A DNA stretch of 40,429 bases from an uncultured Arachnia sp. (lineage in GTDB: Bacteria; Actinomycetota; Actinomycetes; Propionibacteriales; Propionibacteriaceae): positions 1 through 40,429 of the forward strand of contig CANLTJ010000014.1 in NCBI GenBank assembly GCA_947493995.1, given 5' to 3'. Made by a program: the position numbers and the translations under genes. Shown here piece by piece: positions 1 to 6,945 of this stretch; position 1 is the first letter of the stretch; each line of letters begins with the position of its first letter. Under the pieces are notes generated by a model that ran no database searches, was not told the DNA's origin, and saw nothing but the letters and a program-made list of their open reading frames with translations.

Positions 1-85
1 ACCCTTGACTGGGACACCCCATCTGAGAGACTGAACAAACTACTGGCGCGTGTTGCGTTGACTCCTTGAAACCGTCGGCGCGGCC

Positions 86-111
86 GACAGTGAGTGCCGC
101 GTGTCGGGTCG
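86..111 (-). repeat. Solitary inverted copy of the 41-bp repeat unit
   Basis: These 26 bases match the reverse complement of part of the 41-bp unit tandemly repeated at 5149-5335, with one mismatch (25 of 26, including 20 exact in a row). The copy lies about 5 kb away in the opposite orientation, so the unit is a dispersed repeat and not only a local duplication. Confidence 0.75.
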
Positions 112-177
112 TAACTGGTGCGGGCGAGGCAGGCAATGGGGAACGCCAGGCAGACAGTTGGTGCGTCGTGGGAAGGC

Positions 178-330
178 GACCGGGCGTCGGGTAAGGCAGC
201 CTGGCCTCGGGTATGGACAGTTGGGCATCGGAGAAGACGACGGGGCGTCGGATGAGGACAGCCTGGCGTCGGGTAGGGACAGTTGGGCATCTGTCAAGAC
301 GACGGGGCGTCGGAGGAGGGCAGCGGTGGC
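178..330. repeat. Imperfect 61/62-bp tandem repeat, about 2.5 copies
   Basis: Units start at 178, 239 and 301, and the third is truncated near 330. Each opens with GAC followed by GGGCGTCGG. The first two carry CAGCCTGGC and ACAGTTGGGCATC in register. The short motif GGGCGTCG recurs in the palindromic region at 17965-18010, so related extragenic elements may be spread in this genome. Confidence 0.7.
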
Positions 331-394
331 GATTGATGGTCGGCGGTCGGGTTACATGCGCTCGTGACAGCTCCGAACGTCGGGTGTTCCAGTT

Positions 395-423
395 TTCACA
401 GGACGGCGCGGCGACGCTATAGT
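395..423 (+). promoter_or_regulatory. Sigma-70-type promoter of the tRNA-Thr gene
   Basis: A -35 box TTCACA (395-400) is separated by exactly 17 bp from a -10 box TATAGT (418-423). The predicted transcription start lies near 430, about 5 nt before the mature tRNA. Confidence 0.7.
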
Positions 424-434
424 TCAACATTGCT

Positions 435-510
435 GCCGCCCTAGCTCAGTAGGAAGAGCGACGCTCTCGTAAAGCGTAGGTCACGGGTTCGATTCCCGTG
501 GGCGGCTCCA
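435..510 (+). tRNA. tRNA-Thr (anticodon CGT)
   Basis: A complete cloverleaf can be folded. The 7-bp acceptor stem pairs GCCGCCC with GGGCGGC, the D arm is GCTC/GAGC, the anticodon stem is ACGCT/AGCGT with loop CTCGTAA (anticodon CGT, reading ACG), and the T arm is ACGGG/CCCGT with loop TTCGATT. The discriminator base is T507 and the CCA tail is encoded at 508-510. The gene is monocistronic, with its own promoter and a terminator directly downstream. Confidence 0.95.
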
Positions 511-515
511 CGAGC

Positions 516-549
516 AAAGGGCCCGGACCGTCTCAGGTCAGGGCCCTTT
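516..549 (+). terminator. Intrinsic terminator of the tRNA gene
   Basis: The arms AAAGGGCCC and GGGCCCTTT pair perfectly around a 16-nt interval that can extend the stem with GGACC/GGTC. It sits 6 nt after the tRNA CCA end. Confidence 0.8.
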
Positions 550-658
550 GAGTATCCGGTCGGTAGCTGGGGCCGTCGATGCTCTGAGAATCTCGCCTTG
601 TACTCTGGACCTGCGTTGGTGTTTGCTGGAGCGCCCGCGGTTCACTTCAGGAGGAAAC

Positions 659-2008
659 ATGCTCGACTGCGCCATCATCGGAGGCGGACTGGCGGGCCTG
701 ACCGCAGCCCTGGATCTGGTCAAGCGTGGCCTGGACGTCGTCGTCCTGGAGGCTCGGGACCGAGTGGGTGGACGCATCGAGAATGGCATCCTGGACGACG
801 GTCAGTACGTGGAGCTGGGTGGCCAGTGGATTGGCGCCGGGCACGACGCGGTCCAGGAACTCGTCGACCGCTACGGTCTCCAAACCGTCACGCTTCCGAA
901 CAAGGGCCACCTCGTCGTGCGGCTGCGTGGACAGAACCTGGAAGTCCCCTCGGCTGGCGAGGGGCCAGCTCTCAGTCCCTTCGAGGTCTCGGATCTGGGC
1001 CAAGGCTTGCTCCGGCTGCGCAGGCTCGCGCAACGTCTCCGCGATGATCGCGCATGGTCAGCGGCCAACGACGCGTGGCTGCGGCAAGACCTGCGTCGCT
1101 GGATCAAGACCAATCTGCGCACCCAAGGGGCGCAGCTGCGGTTCATCGAGGTCTACACTGCAGCATTCGGTCCCATGAGCCGCACTGCGACCCTCCTGGA
1201 AGGGTTGCACCAAGTGAACTCCGGTCCGGACCTGGAATCCATGCTCGCCTCCAACGGCGGGCTGAACCAGCGCCGCGTCGAGGGAGGCATGTACGAGGTC
1301 TGCCGGGCGATGGCCGAGGAGCTCGGCGAGGTCGTGCAGTACGGCGCGGTTGTGGACAGCGTCGAGCATGACGATCGATCCGCAACCCTGGTGCTCGCCG
1401 ACGGTACCCGCATTCAGACGCGGCAGGTCATCTCGACCCTGCCACCCAAACTGGCCACGCGTCTGCCCCATGAACCGCCGCTGCCCGAGTGGCGTCTCGA
1501 GACCACGGGGAAAGTTCCAGCCGGCAACGTCATCAAGGCGTTCCTCGTGTATGAGAAACCGTTCTGGCGCGAGAAGGGGCTGTCGGGTCAGTCGAGCGCC
1601 GACGAGGGCGCCGTCCGTGTCACATTCGATTCCACGACAGGCGAGAACGAGCGCGGACTTCTCATGGGCTTCTTCGAGGGAGCCGACGCTGACAGTCTGT
1701 CGAAGCGCTCCATCTCGCTGCGGCAGCGCTCCTTTGTGGAGTCGGTGATCAGGACCTTCGGCGACGTGGCGAGCAAGCCCATCGACTACATTGAGCGGGA
1801 CTGGTCCACCGAGAAGTTCACAGGCGGTTGCCACGGCGCCCACTTCGCGCCCGGGGTGTGGACCGCCAACGGGCCGGTTCTCTCCGAGCCCGTCGGGGTC
1901 CTCCACTGGGCGGGCGCCGAGTACGCGTCGCGATTCAATGGATACATGGAGGGTGCGGTGCGCTCCGGTCGGGAGACGGCAGCGGTCGTCGCCCGCAACA
2001 GCGCCTGA
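659..2008 (+). CDS. Flavin-containing monoamine oxidase family protein
   Basis: A 449-residue FAD-dependent amine oxidase, expected to oxidise a primary or secondary amine to the aldehyde with H2O2 release. The N-terminus is a dinucleotide-binding fold (IGGGLAGLTAA), followed by EARDRVGGR, the usual FAD-contacting RxGGR signature. The C-terminus has the family's FAD-closing segment (HWAGAEYASRFNGYMEGA). There is no signal peptide, so it should be cytoplasmic. I chose ATG 659 because AGGAGG lies just upstream and the FAD motif begins within a few residues; the frame stays open 37 codons further upstream, but that extension has no homology features. The substrate (putrescine, tyramine or another amine) cannot be told from the sequence. 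The gene stands alone between the tRNA terminator and a gene with its own promoter. Confidence 0.88.
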   Translation: MLDCAIIGGGLAGLTAALDLVKRGLDVVVLEARDRVGGRIENGILDDGQYVELGGQWIGAGHDAVQELVDRYGLQTVTLPNKGHLVVRLRGQNLEVPSAGEGPALSPFEVSDLGQGLLRLRRLAQRLRDDRAWSAANDAWLRQDLRRWIKTNLRTQGAQLRFIEVYTAAFGPMSRTATLLEGLHQVNSGPDLESMLASNGGLNQRRVEGGMYEVCRAMAEELGEVVQYGAVVDSVEHDDRSATLVLADGTRIQTRQVISTLPPKLATRLPHEPPLPEWRLETTGKVPAGNVIKAFLVYEKPFWREKGLSGQSSADEGAVRVTFDSTTGENERGLLMGFFEGADADSLSKRSISLRQRSFVESVIRTFGDVASKPIDYIERDWSTEKFTGGCHGAHFAPGVWTANGPVLSEPVGVLHWAGAEYASRFNGYMEGAVRSGRETAAVVARNSA

Positions 2009-2082
2009 TCAACCAACACCTTCACCACCCACGAAAGCTCATGGGTGCCACCGCTGGCATCCCGACCAGGTAGAACTGGGGC

Positions 2083-3171
2083 ATGCCCGATCCACAGCTT
2101 GCCCGCACCCGTCTGGTCGCTCAGGCTCTCGTGACCCGGTCCCACGAGACTCCGGTCCAGGCCGTCGAAGCACTGGGCGCCATGCAGGGCCAGGACCTGC
2201 CCGGCGTGATCGCGTCCGCTGCCCTGCGTACCCGTGGCGGTGACGCCGACAGCGTCCTGGAGGACATGCGAGCGGGACGGCTCGTCCGGGGATATCCGAT
2301 GCGCGGCACCGTGTTCCTGATGGCGGCCACGGACATGCTGTGGGTGAGTGAACTGTGCGGGGCACCGGCTCTGCGGGCCTCCGTCAATCGACGGCGACAG
2401 CTCGGCCTGGACGATGACAGCGTGGACAGGGCCCGGGAGCGGGCCGTCGAAGTGCTCTCGACCGCCCCCAATGGTCTGCCGAGAGCGGAGCTTCTCGCGT
2501 ACTGGGAGTCCGACGGTCAGCCGACCTCCGGTGGCATCGGGTACCACATACTGGCGTACCTGATTGGGGAGGGCACGCTGTGCCACGGCCCATGGAATGG
2601 CGTGGATCAAAACATTGCGCTGGCAACGGCGTGGCTGCCACCGAAGACGGGCCTCGAGGATCGATTCAATGGTGACCGGATCGCCGCCACGGCCGAGTTG
2701 TTGCGGCGTTACTTCGCTGGACACGGTCCCGCGACCATCCGTGACTTCGCGTGGTGGACCAAGCTTCCACTGCGGGACATCCGCGCTGCACTGCCCCACG
2801 TCGAAGCACGCCTGGAATCCGACGGAGCAGCCGAACCGAGCTACTGGCGGCCCGGGCTCCTCGAGGAGGTCAGGGCACTCGGCAACAGGACTGCCCAGCC
2901 CATGTTGCTGCCCGGCTTCGATGAGTTCATCCTCGGCTATCCGGACCGAACTTTCGCCATGACGAAGGAGCAGGAGAAGCTTCTGGTGCCCGGCAACAAC
3001 GGAGTCTTCCGACGCTCCATTGTCGTTGGGGGCACGGTGCGAGGATTCTGGCGCCGCGCGGGGACGCCGGGAAAACGCACCCTGGGGATGGAGCCGTTCG
3101 GCACCATCCCCAAGGCGGCAGAAGCGCGGCTGCGCAAGCTGTTCGCGACCTTCCCCGTCGTCACGCCCTGA
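2083..3171 (+). CDS. Winged-helix DNA glycosylase-like protein (AlkZ/YcaQ family, HTH_42)
   Basis: A 362-residue protein of the HTH_42 family, which includes Streptomyces AlkZ and E. coli YcaQ/AlkX, glycosylases that excise bulky alkylated bases and unhook crosslinks. The AlkZ-type catalytic QxQ motif is present at residues 35-37 (MQGQ), the same place as in characterised AlkZ. Other family marks are MRGT around residue 70 and a C-terminal LLPGFDEFILGY followed by a DNA-facing RxxF region. ATG 2083 is preceded by TAGAAC at 2071-2076, leaving 6 nt before the codon and no Shine-Dalgarno, so the mRNA is probably leaderless. Many HTH_42 proteins in actinobacteria are untested, so glycosylase activity is an inference from the motif. 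Confidence 0.8.
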   Translation: MPDPQLARTRLVAQALVTRSHETPVQAVEALGAMQGQDLPGVIASAALRTRGGDADSVLEDMRAGRLVRGYPMRGTVFLMAATDMLWVSELCGAPALRASVNRRRQLGLDDDSVDRARERAVEVLSTAPNGLPRAELLAYWESDGQPTSGGIGYHILAYLIGEGTLCHGPWNGVDQNIALATAWLPPKTGLEDRFNGDRIAATAELLRRYFAGHGPATIRDFAWWTKLPLRDIRAALPHVEARLESDGAAEPSYWRPGLLEEVRALGNRTAQPMLLPGFDEFILGYPDRTFAMTKEQEKLLVPGNNGVFRRSIVVGGTVRGFWRRAGTPGKRTLGMEPFGTIPKAAEARLRKLFATFPVVTP

Positions 3172-3173
3172 AC

Positions 3174-3192
3174 ACCCGGCCAGCGTCCGGGT
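3174..3192. terminator. Short hairpin between convergent genes
   Basis: ACCCGG and CCGGGT pair around a 7-nt loop directly after the AlkZ-like stop and before the convergent glnK stop. It could terminate both transcripts, although no T tract follows. Confidence 0.4.
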
Positions 3193-3204
3193 TCTGGCAT
3201 CCGA

Positions 3205-3543
3205 TCAGACCGCGGCAAGCCCCCGTTCGCCGGTCCGGATGCGTACGACTTCTTCGATGGGAGCGGACCACACTTTGCCGTCGCCCACGGCGCCGGTGCG
3301 AGCAGCCTCCACGATGACGTCGATGACGGGCCCGGCCTCCTCGTCGGCGACCACGATCTCCAGGCGTGCCTTGGTGAGGAAGTCGATGGTGTACTCGGTG
3401 CCGCGGTAGATCTCGCGCTGACCACGCTGGCGTGCGTAGCCGGCACACTCGGTGACGGTCATACCGGCGACGCCGTGCTGGGCCAGCGCGACGGAGATGG
3501 TGGTGAGCATGGTGGGCTGGACGATGGCGGTGACGAGTCTCAT
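3205..3543 (-). CDS. Nitrogen regulatory protein P-II (GlnK)
   Basis: A 112-residue PII signal protein that senses 2-oxoglutarate and ATP/ADP and blocks the AmtB channel when nitrogen is replete. The T-loop is well preserved (REIYRGTEYTIDF), and Tyr51 is the residue that is uridylylated in enterobacteria and adenylylated in Corynebacterium and Streptomyces. The B-loop region around TGAVGDGKVW is present too. Its ATG overlaps the amtB stop codon by 4 nt (ATGA), so the two are translationally coupled, as is usual for amtB-glnK. No glnD adenylyltransferase gene follows; the next gene is convergent and unrelated. Confidence 0.95.
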   Translation of the reverse strand: MRLVTAIVQPTMLTTISVALAQHGVAGMTVTECAGYARQRGQREIYRGTEYTIDFLTKARLEIVVADEEAGPVIDVIVEAARTGAVGDGKVWSAPIEEVVRIRTGERGLAAV

Positions 3544-4868
3544 GCTCGGCTCTCTTCCTTGTTGGGAACAACGATGCTGTGCTTGACGCTGTAGGAGCTG
3601 TAGCCGACGACGCTGAGGTCGTATCCGCTCTCGGCGTGCTCCATGCCGTCGATGCCAGCGGTTTCGGACAGCGTGTGCGTTCGCAGCCCCAGCGTCTTCT
3701 TCAGGGCGATCGCGATGACGAGGGTGACGACGAAGGAGTAGGCCAGGACGGCGATGGCGCCGAGGAACTGCGCCCACAGCACCGAGAATCCGCCACCGTG
3801 GAGAAGACCTGCAACACCTGTGGGGGAGGCCGGATCGGCGAGGAATCCGATGATGAGGGTGCCGATGAGGCCGCCCACCAGGTGGATGCCCACGACGTCG
3901 AGCGAATCGTCGTAGCCAAGCTTGTGCTTGAGACCGATGGCGAAGGCACAGCTCACGCCGGAGATGAGGCCGATGGCCAGGGCACCCAGGGGGCTGACAG
4001 CTGCGCATCCGGGCGTGATCCCCACGAGTCCGGCGACGATGCCGGACGCGGCACCGAGACTCGTGGGTCGGCCGTCGCGGAGCCGCTCGACGATCAACCA
4101 GCCGAGCATGGCGGCCGCCGTCGCGGCGAGCGTGTTGATCCAGGCGACACCTGCCGTGCCATTGGCGCCCAGTGCAGACCCTGCATTGAAGCCGAACCAG
4201 CCGAACCACAGCAGTCCGGCGCCGAGCATCACGAGTGTCAGGTTGTGGGGTCGCATGGGGTGGGAGCGGAATCCGATGCGTGGTCCGAGAATGAGACACA
4301 GCGCGAGTGCTGCTGCGCCGGCATTGATGTGGATGGCGGTACCGCCGGCGAAGTCGATGGCCTCGACGGTGTTGGCGATGAATCCGCCGCGCTGGGAGAC
4401 GGAGTCGTCGAACGCGAAGACCCAGTGCGCGACGGGGAAGTACACCACCGTCGCCCACACTGCTGCGAAGATGACCCAGGCGGAGAACTTCATACGGTCG
4501 GCGACGGCCCCGCTGACAATGGCGACGGCGATGATGGCGAAGGCGCCCTGGAAGCCCGCGAACACCAGTGTGGGGATGGTGCCCACGACGGCGTCCTCGG
4601 ACATCAAGCCGTGCAGGCCGACGTACTGCAGAGGGTTGCCCACCACCCCGCCGGACGAGTCGCCGAACGCGATGGAGAATCCGATCAGAATCCACAGCAC
4701 TCCGACAATGCCCATCGTCGTAATGGACATCATGATCATGTTCAGCACGCTCTTGGCGCGCACCATCCCGCCGTAGAAGAAGGCGAGGGCAGGGGTCATC
4801 AGCAGCACGAGTGCGGCGCTTGTCAGCACCCAGGCCGTGTCGCCGGCAGATATCTCAAGGACGTTCAT
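3540..4868 (-). CDS. Ammonium transporter AmtB
   Basis: A 442-residue Amt/Rh channel of about 11 transmembrane helices that conducts ammonium/ammonia. Typical family segments include DTAWVLTSAALVLLMTP, AFFYGGMVR near the N-terminus, the central WVFAFDDS region, FAGGTAIHINAG with the first conserved pore histidine, and GIHLVGGLIGT with the second. I chose ATG 4868 because the family begins close to the DTAW segment; GTG 4889 would add 7 residues. The gene is the promoter-proximal partner of glnK. A repeated GTNAC-type element about 90 bp upstream suggests GlnR control. Confidence 0.95.
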   Translation of the reverse strand: MNVLEISAGDTAWVLTSAALVLLMTPALAFFYGGMVRAKSVLNMIMMSITTMGIVGVLWILIGFSIAFGDSSGGVVGNPLQYVGLHGLMSEDAVVGTIPTLVFAGFQGAFAIIAVAIVSGAVADRMKFSAWVIFAAVWATVVYFPVAHWVFAFDDSVSQRGGFIANTVEAIDFAGGTAIHINAGAAALALCLILGPRIGFRSHPMRPHNLTLVMLGAGLLWFGWFGFNAGSALGANGTAGVAWINTLAATAAAMLGWLIVERLRDGRPTSLGAASGIVAGLVGITPGCAAVSPLGALAIGLISGVSCAFAIGLKHKLGYDDSLDVVGIHLVGGLIGTLIIGFLADPASPTGVAGLLHGGGFSVLWAQFLGAIAVLAYSFVVTLVIAIALKKTLGLRTHTLSETAGIDGMEHAESGYDLSVVGYSSYSVKHSIVVPNKEESRA

Positions 4869-4956
4869 GCAGATCAGTCTGGAGCCCACGCATTTCGATG
4901 AGACGGATGCCCGGTAACGGGTCGTGACGTCGTGTGTTGCAGTTCAGGGTCAGCGC

Positions 4957-4972
4957 GTTACTGTCGGGTTAC
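4957..4972 (-). promoter_or_regulatory. Candidate GlnR box upstream of amtB-glnK
   Basis: Read on the minus strand, this is GTAAC, six bases, GTAAC. It matches the repeated GTNAC half-site with n6 spacing described for GlnR operators in Streptomyces and mycobacteria. A further GTCAC/GTTAC pair lies closer to the gene with 5-nt spacing. No AmtR-type box was seen. GlnR itself is not in this window. Confidence 0.45.
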
Positions 4973-5042
4973 GTGATCTGTTCTAGGACGTCGCATGCGT
5001 TGTCGTCAACACGCCTTTCTCGTTTCGACCGCCTTCGTCGTT

Positions 5043-5148
5043 GCCGGCATCTTCGTCGTGGCTGTGACCGTCGTTGCTGGCATCTTCGCCATGATTGGAG
5101 ACCGTGGCCGCTGGCATCTTCGACGTGGATGTGACCGTCGCTGCCAAA
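5043..5148. repeat. Degenerate 33/34-bp repeat (67-bp double unit)
   Basis: GGCATCTTCG recurs at 5046, 5079 and 5113, and GTGACCGTCG recurs at 5064 and 5131, giving a 67-bp period with an internal half period of 33-34 bp. It directly adjoins the 41-bp array. Nothing coding is convincing here. Confidence 0.6.
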
Positions 5149-5335
5149 TCGCGACCGGACACGCGGCGTTCTCTGTCTACCGAACCTTGGTCCGACCGGA
5201 CACGCCGTACTCACTGTCCACCGAACCTTGGTCCGACCGGACACGCGGCACTCACTGTCCACCGAACCATGGTCCGACCGGACACGCGGCACTCACTGTC
5301 CACCGAACCTTGGTCCGACCGGACACGCGGCATTG
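5149..5335. repeat. 41-bp tandem repeat array, about 4.5 copies
   Basis: The block CGAACC(T/A)TGG followed by TCCGACCGGACACGC starts at 5181, 5222, 5263 and 5304, an exact 41-bp period, with a partial copy before 5181. Copies differ at only a few positions, for example CCGTAC for GCGGCAC in one unit. The left half-unit (GACCGGACACGCGG) is already present at 5153. The array has no open frame with recognisable content and lies between amtB and the padR promoter. Confidence 0.9.
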
Positions 5336-5367
5336 AATCAGCGTCGAGGTCGTATATCGCTTGGCGG

Positions 5368-5394
5368 CCAATGAGTGCGGCGTATCCGGTCGGT
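5368..5394 (-). repeat. Inverted diverged copy of the 41-bp repeat
   Basis: About 23 of 27 bases match the reverse complement of the unit core, in opposite orientation to the adjacent array. With the last tandem copy it could form a long imperfect hairpin. It also marks where the broken esterase gene loses homology. Confidence 0.6.
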
Positions 5395-5460
5395 TGATGG
5401 AGGGGGATGAGAGGAAACGGATTGACGAACAGCCGTGCGCGAAGTGACAAGACTCCAGGG

Positions 5461-5722
5461 AGTCCATCACGAACTGGGCGTATCCAGCGTCCGCGAACGT
5501 CGCGTCGAACGGGATGCCGCGCGATTCCGAGTGTCCCCGGTAGCGCACCACCGTCGGTAGAGGTGTGCCGGTGCCGGCAGGAACACGAAGCCACGCCTTG
5601 GTGGGTGCGCCGTCGAAGCCGGTGAACGTGACGTCAAAGGTGTCGATGGTCACAAGGCGGTTGTCGAACGGGGATTCTGTCGCCGTGACGGCTGGCTGCT
5701 CGAACAACGTGCGAGAACTCAT
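5461..5722 (-). pseudogene. Fragment of an acetylxylan esterase / cephalosporin deacetylase-like gene
   Basis: About 85 residues resemble the N-terminal part of the AXE1 alpha/beta-hydrolase family: TIDTFDVTFTGFDG, KAWLRVP, a PTVVRYRGHSESRG segment, and DAGYAQFVMDS. The remainder, including the catalytic GxSxGG serine, Asp and His, is absent. After VMDS the frame runs into sequence related to the 41-bp repeats, and the family's usual N-terminal helix before TL is missing too. An intact enzyme of about 320 residues is therefore reduced to roughly a quarter. I read it as a deletion remnant, probably untranslated. Confidence 0.75.
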
Positions 5723-5938
5723 CGAACGTCGGCGCTTCCCGCGCGTCTGGGCCGTACTCACGAAGTTTCGCAAGAGGGATATCAACCTGCGCCATGCAGT
5801 CTCACAGAAGTTGAGGCGCCGACAGCGGTCAGGCACGGCGCAGTGCAGGAGGTGCTTGTCGTCATCGCACGAGATCCATGATGAGGTGTATCCCAACGAG
5901 CTAGTCTTAGACCGATAGTAGTAGTGTCAGTCGAGTAG

Positions 5939-5967
5939 TTGACAATGCAAGATAGCGTGCTTAGTGT
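5939..5967 (+). promoter_or_regulatory. Promoter of padR, predicted leaderless transcript
   Basis: A perfect -35 TTGACA (5939-5944) and a -10 TAGTGT (5962-5967) have 17-bp spacing. The predicted start coincides with the ATG at 5974. The palindrome TAGATCTA (5967-5974) overlaps the start site and could be an autoregulatory operator. Confidence 0.75.
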
Positions 5968-5973
5968 AGATCT

Positions 5974-6372
5974 ATGTATGGAATGAGTCACGACCCGCAG
6001 CTGCTCAAGGGCGTGCTGCGCATGCTCGTGCTGCACGTGCTTCTCGACGAGGAGACCTATGGCTACGAACTCGTCACCCGTCTGACCGAGCGTGGCCTGG
6101 CGGGCATCTCCACGGGGACGGTGTACCCGGTCCTCAACAGGCTCGAGAAGGAAGGCCTGCTCGGGTCTCGCCTCGTTGCCTCCAGTGCAGGTCCAGCCCG
6201 CAAGTACTACGGCATCACGGACAAGGGCATTGCGGCCCTGCGCGACGCCATCGACGGCTGGCAGAACCTCGTCGCCGCGGTCGACGCAGTACTGGGGTCA
6301 GGCCCGCGGCCCCCAGCCCCATCGGCCGCGCCCCCCGCATACGCCACACACTCGAAGGGGAAGAACTCATGA
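5974..6372 (+). CDS. PadR family transcriptional regulator
   Basis: A 132-residue PadR-type winged-helix regulator. It shows the family hallmarks: LKGVLRMLVLHVLL, YGYELVTRL in the recognition region, and the wing segment GTVYPVLNRLEKEGLL. A short C-terminal helix for dimerisation is followed by a Pro/Ala-rich tail. The start overlaps the predicted transcription start, so the message is probably leaderless; ATG 5983 is an alternative. The downstream gene starts inside the stop codon (ATGA), a classic PadR-HAAS pair in which the regulator controls the membrane partner and itself. The ligand is unknown. Confidence 0.9.
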   Translation: MYGMSHDPQLLKGVLRMLVLHVLLDEETYGYELVTRLTERGLAGISTGTVYPVLNRLEKEGLLGSRLVASSAGPARKYYGITDKGIAALRDAIDGWQNLVAAVDAVLGSGPRPPAPSAAPPAYATHSKGKNS

Positions 6373-6899
6373 GTCTTTCAGCACGCAATCAACATCGTCC
6401 GGGACTCGGCGGCCTCATTCGCCGCGAGTGGTTCCTGAACAAACTCGACTGGGGTCTGCGCAACCTGCCCTCGCACGACAGGCGCCGCATCCAGAGGGAC
6501 CTTCGGCGCGACGTTACGGCGACCGCCGCAGAAACAGGAATGCGCGCCGCAATCGCCGATCTGGGGAAGTCAAGCGAGCTGGCGCACGAGTACGCGAGCG
6601 GAATCGATGACGCGGGACCGCGCTACATCACTGGGGCCAAGGCTGCCATTCTGACAGCGGGAGCCATCCTGTACCTACTGATGGCCTATGGGATGGGAAC
6701 GCTCGACACCCTCCTGGCGATGGGCGGGGGAACCCGCACCACCGATGCGTGGGGCATCCAGTTTCACTTCTTTGCTTCAGAAAATGAGTTCGGGGTGGAG
6801 TCGAGCGACGTGCTCCCCGCATTCGCAGTGCTTCTCGCCATCAGTGTCGTGGTGTTCTCGCTGGTCTCCCGCATCTGGCGTCTTGGCCGGTCACGGTGA
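6369..6899 (+). CDS. HAAS-domain membrane protein, PadR partner
   Basis: A 176-residue protein. It has a soluble N-terminal helical domain (residues 1-85) with LPSHDRRRIQRDLRRDV, GLGKSS-like sequence and ELAHEYASG, the HAAS signature found in partners of PadR regulators. Two hydrophobic segments follow, at about residues 88-108 and 150-168, separated by an extracytoplasmic loop of some 40 residues. It overlaps padR by 4 nt and is co-expressed with it. HAAS partners are thought to link PadR control to envelope or transport proteins, but no transporter gene follows here, so the pair seems complete in itself. Confidence 0.75.
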   Translation: MSLSARNQHRPGLGGLIRREWFLNKLDWGLRNLPSHDRRRIQRDLRRDVTATAAETGMRAAIADLGKSSELAHEYASGIDDAGPRYITGAKAAILTAGAILYLLMAYGMGTLDTLLAMGGGTRTTDAWGIQFHFFASENEFGVESSDVLPAFAVLLAISVVVFSLVSRIWRLGRSR

Positions 6900-6945
6900 A
6901 CAACGCTCCTCCCGACGGTGGTTGGATTCCGGCAGGTGTGTTGGT

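Larger units (their letters stand above)
1..434. other. Gene-free, repeat-rich leader region before the tRNA
   Basis: I see no credible gene here. Open frames exist on both strands but consist of low-complexity repeat translations with no domain and no ribosome binding site. The stretch holds one inverted copy of the 41-bp repeat that is tandem near 5.2 kb, about 2.5 copies of a 61/62-bp repeat, and the tRNA promoter at its right end. Confidence 0.6.

Noticed and set aside
40..422. Overlapping open frames of 69-88 codons on both strands
   Set aside because: They are translations of the 61-bp repeats in several frames, with no ribosome site or domain and low complexity.
3205..4901. Very long open frames of 440-496 codons in other frames across amtB-glnK
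   Set aside because: They are shadows caused by high GC content at codon third positions. The Amt and PII motifs fix the real frames.
5149..5335. CRISPR array
   Set aside because: The whole 41-bp unit repeats without unique spacers, and no cas genes are present. The same applies to the 30-bp and 61-bp arrays.
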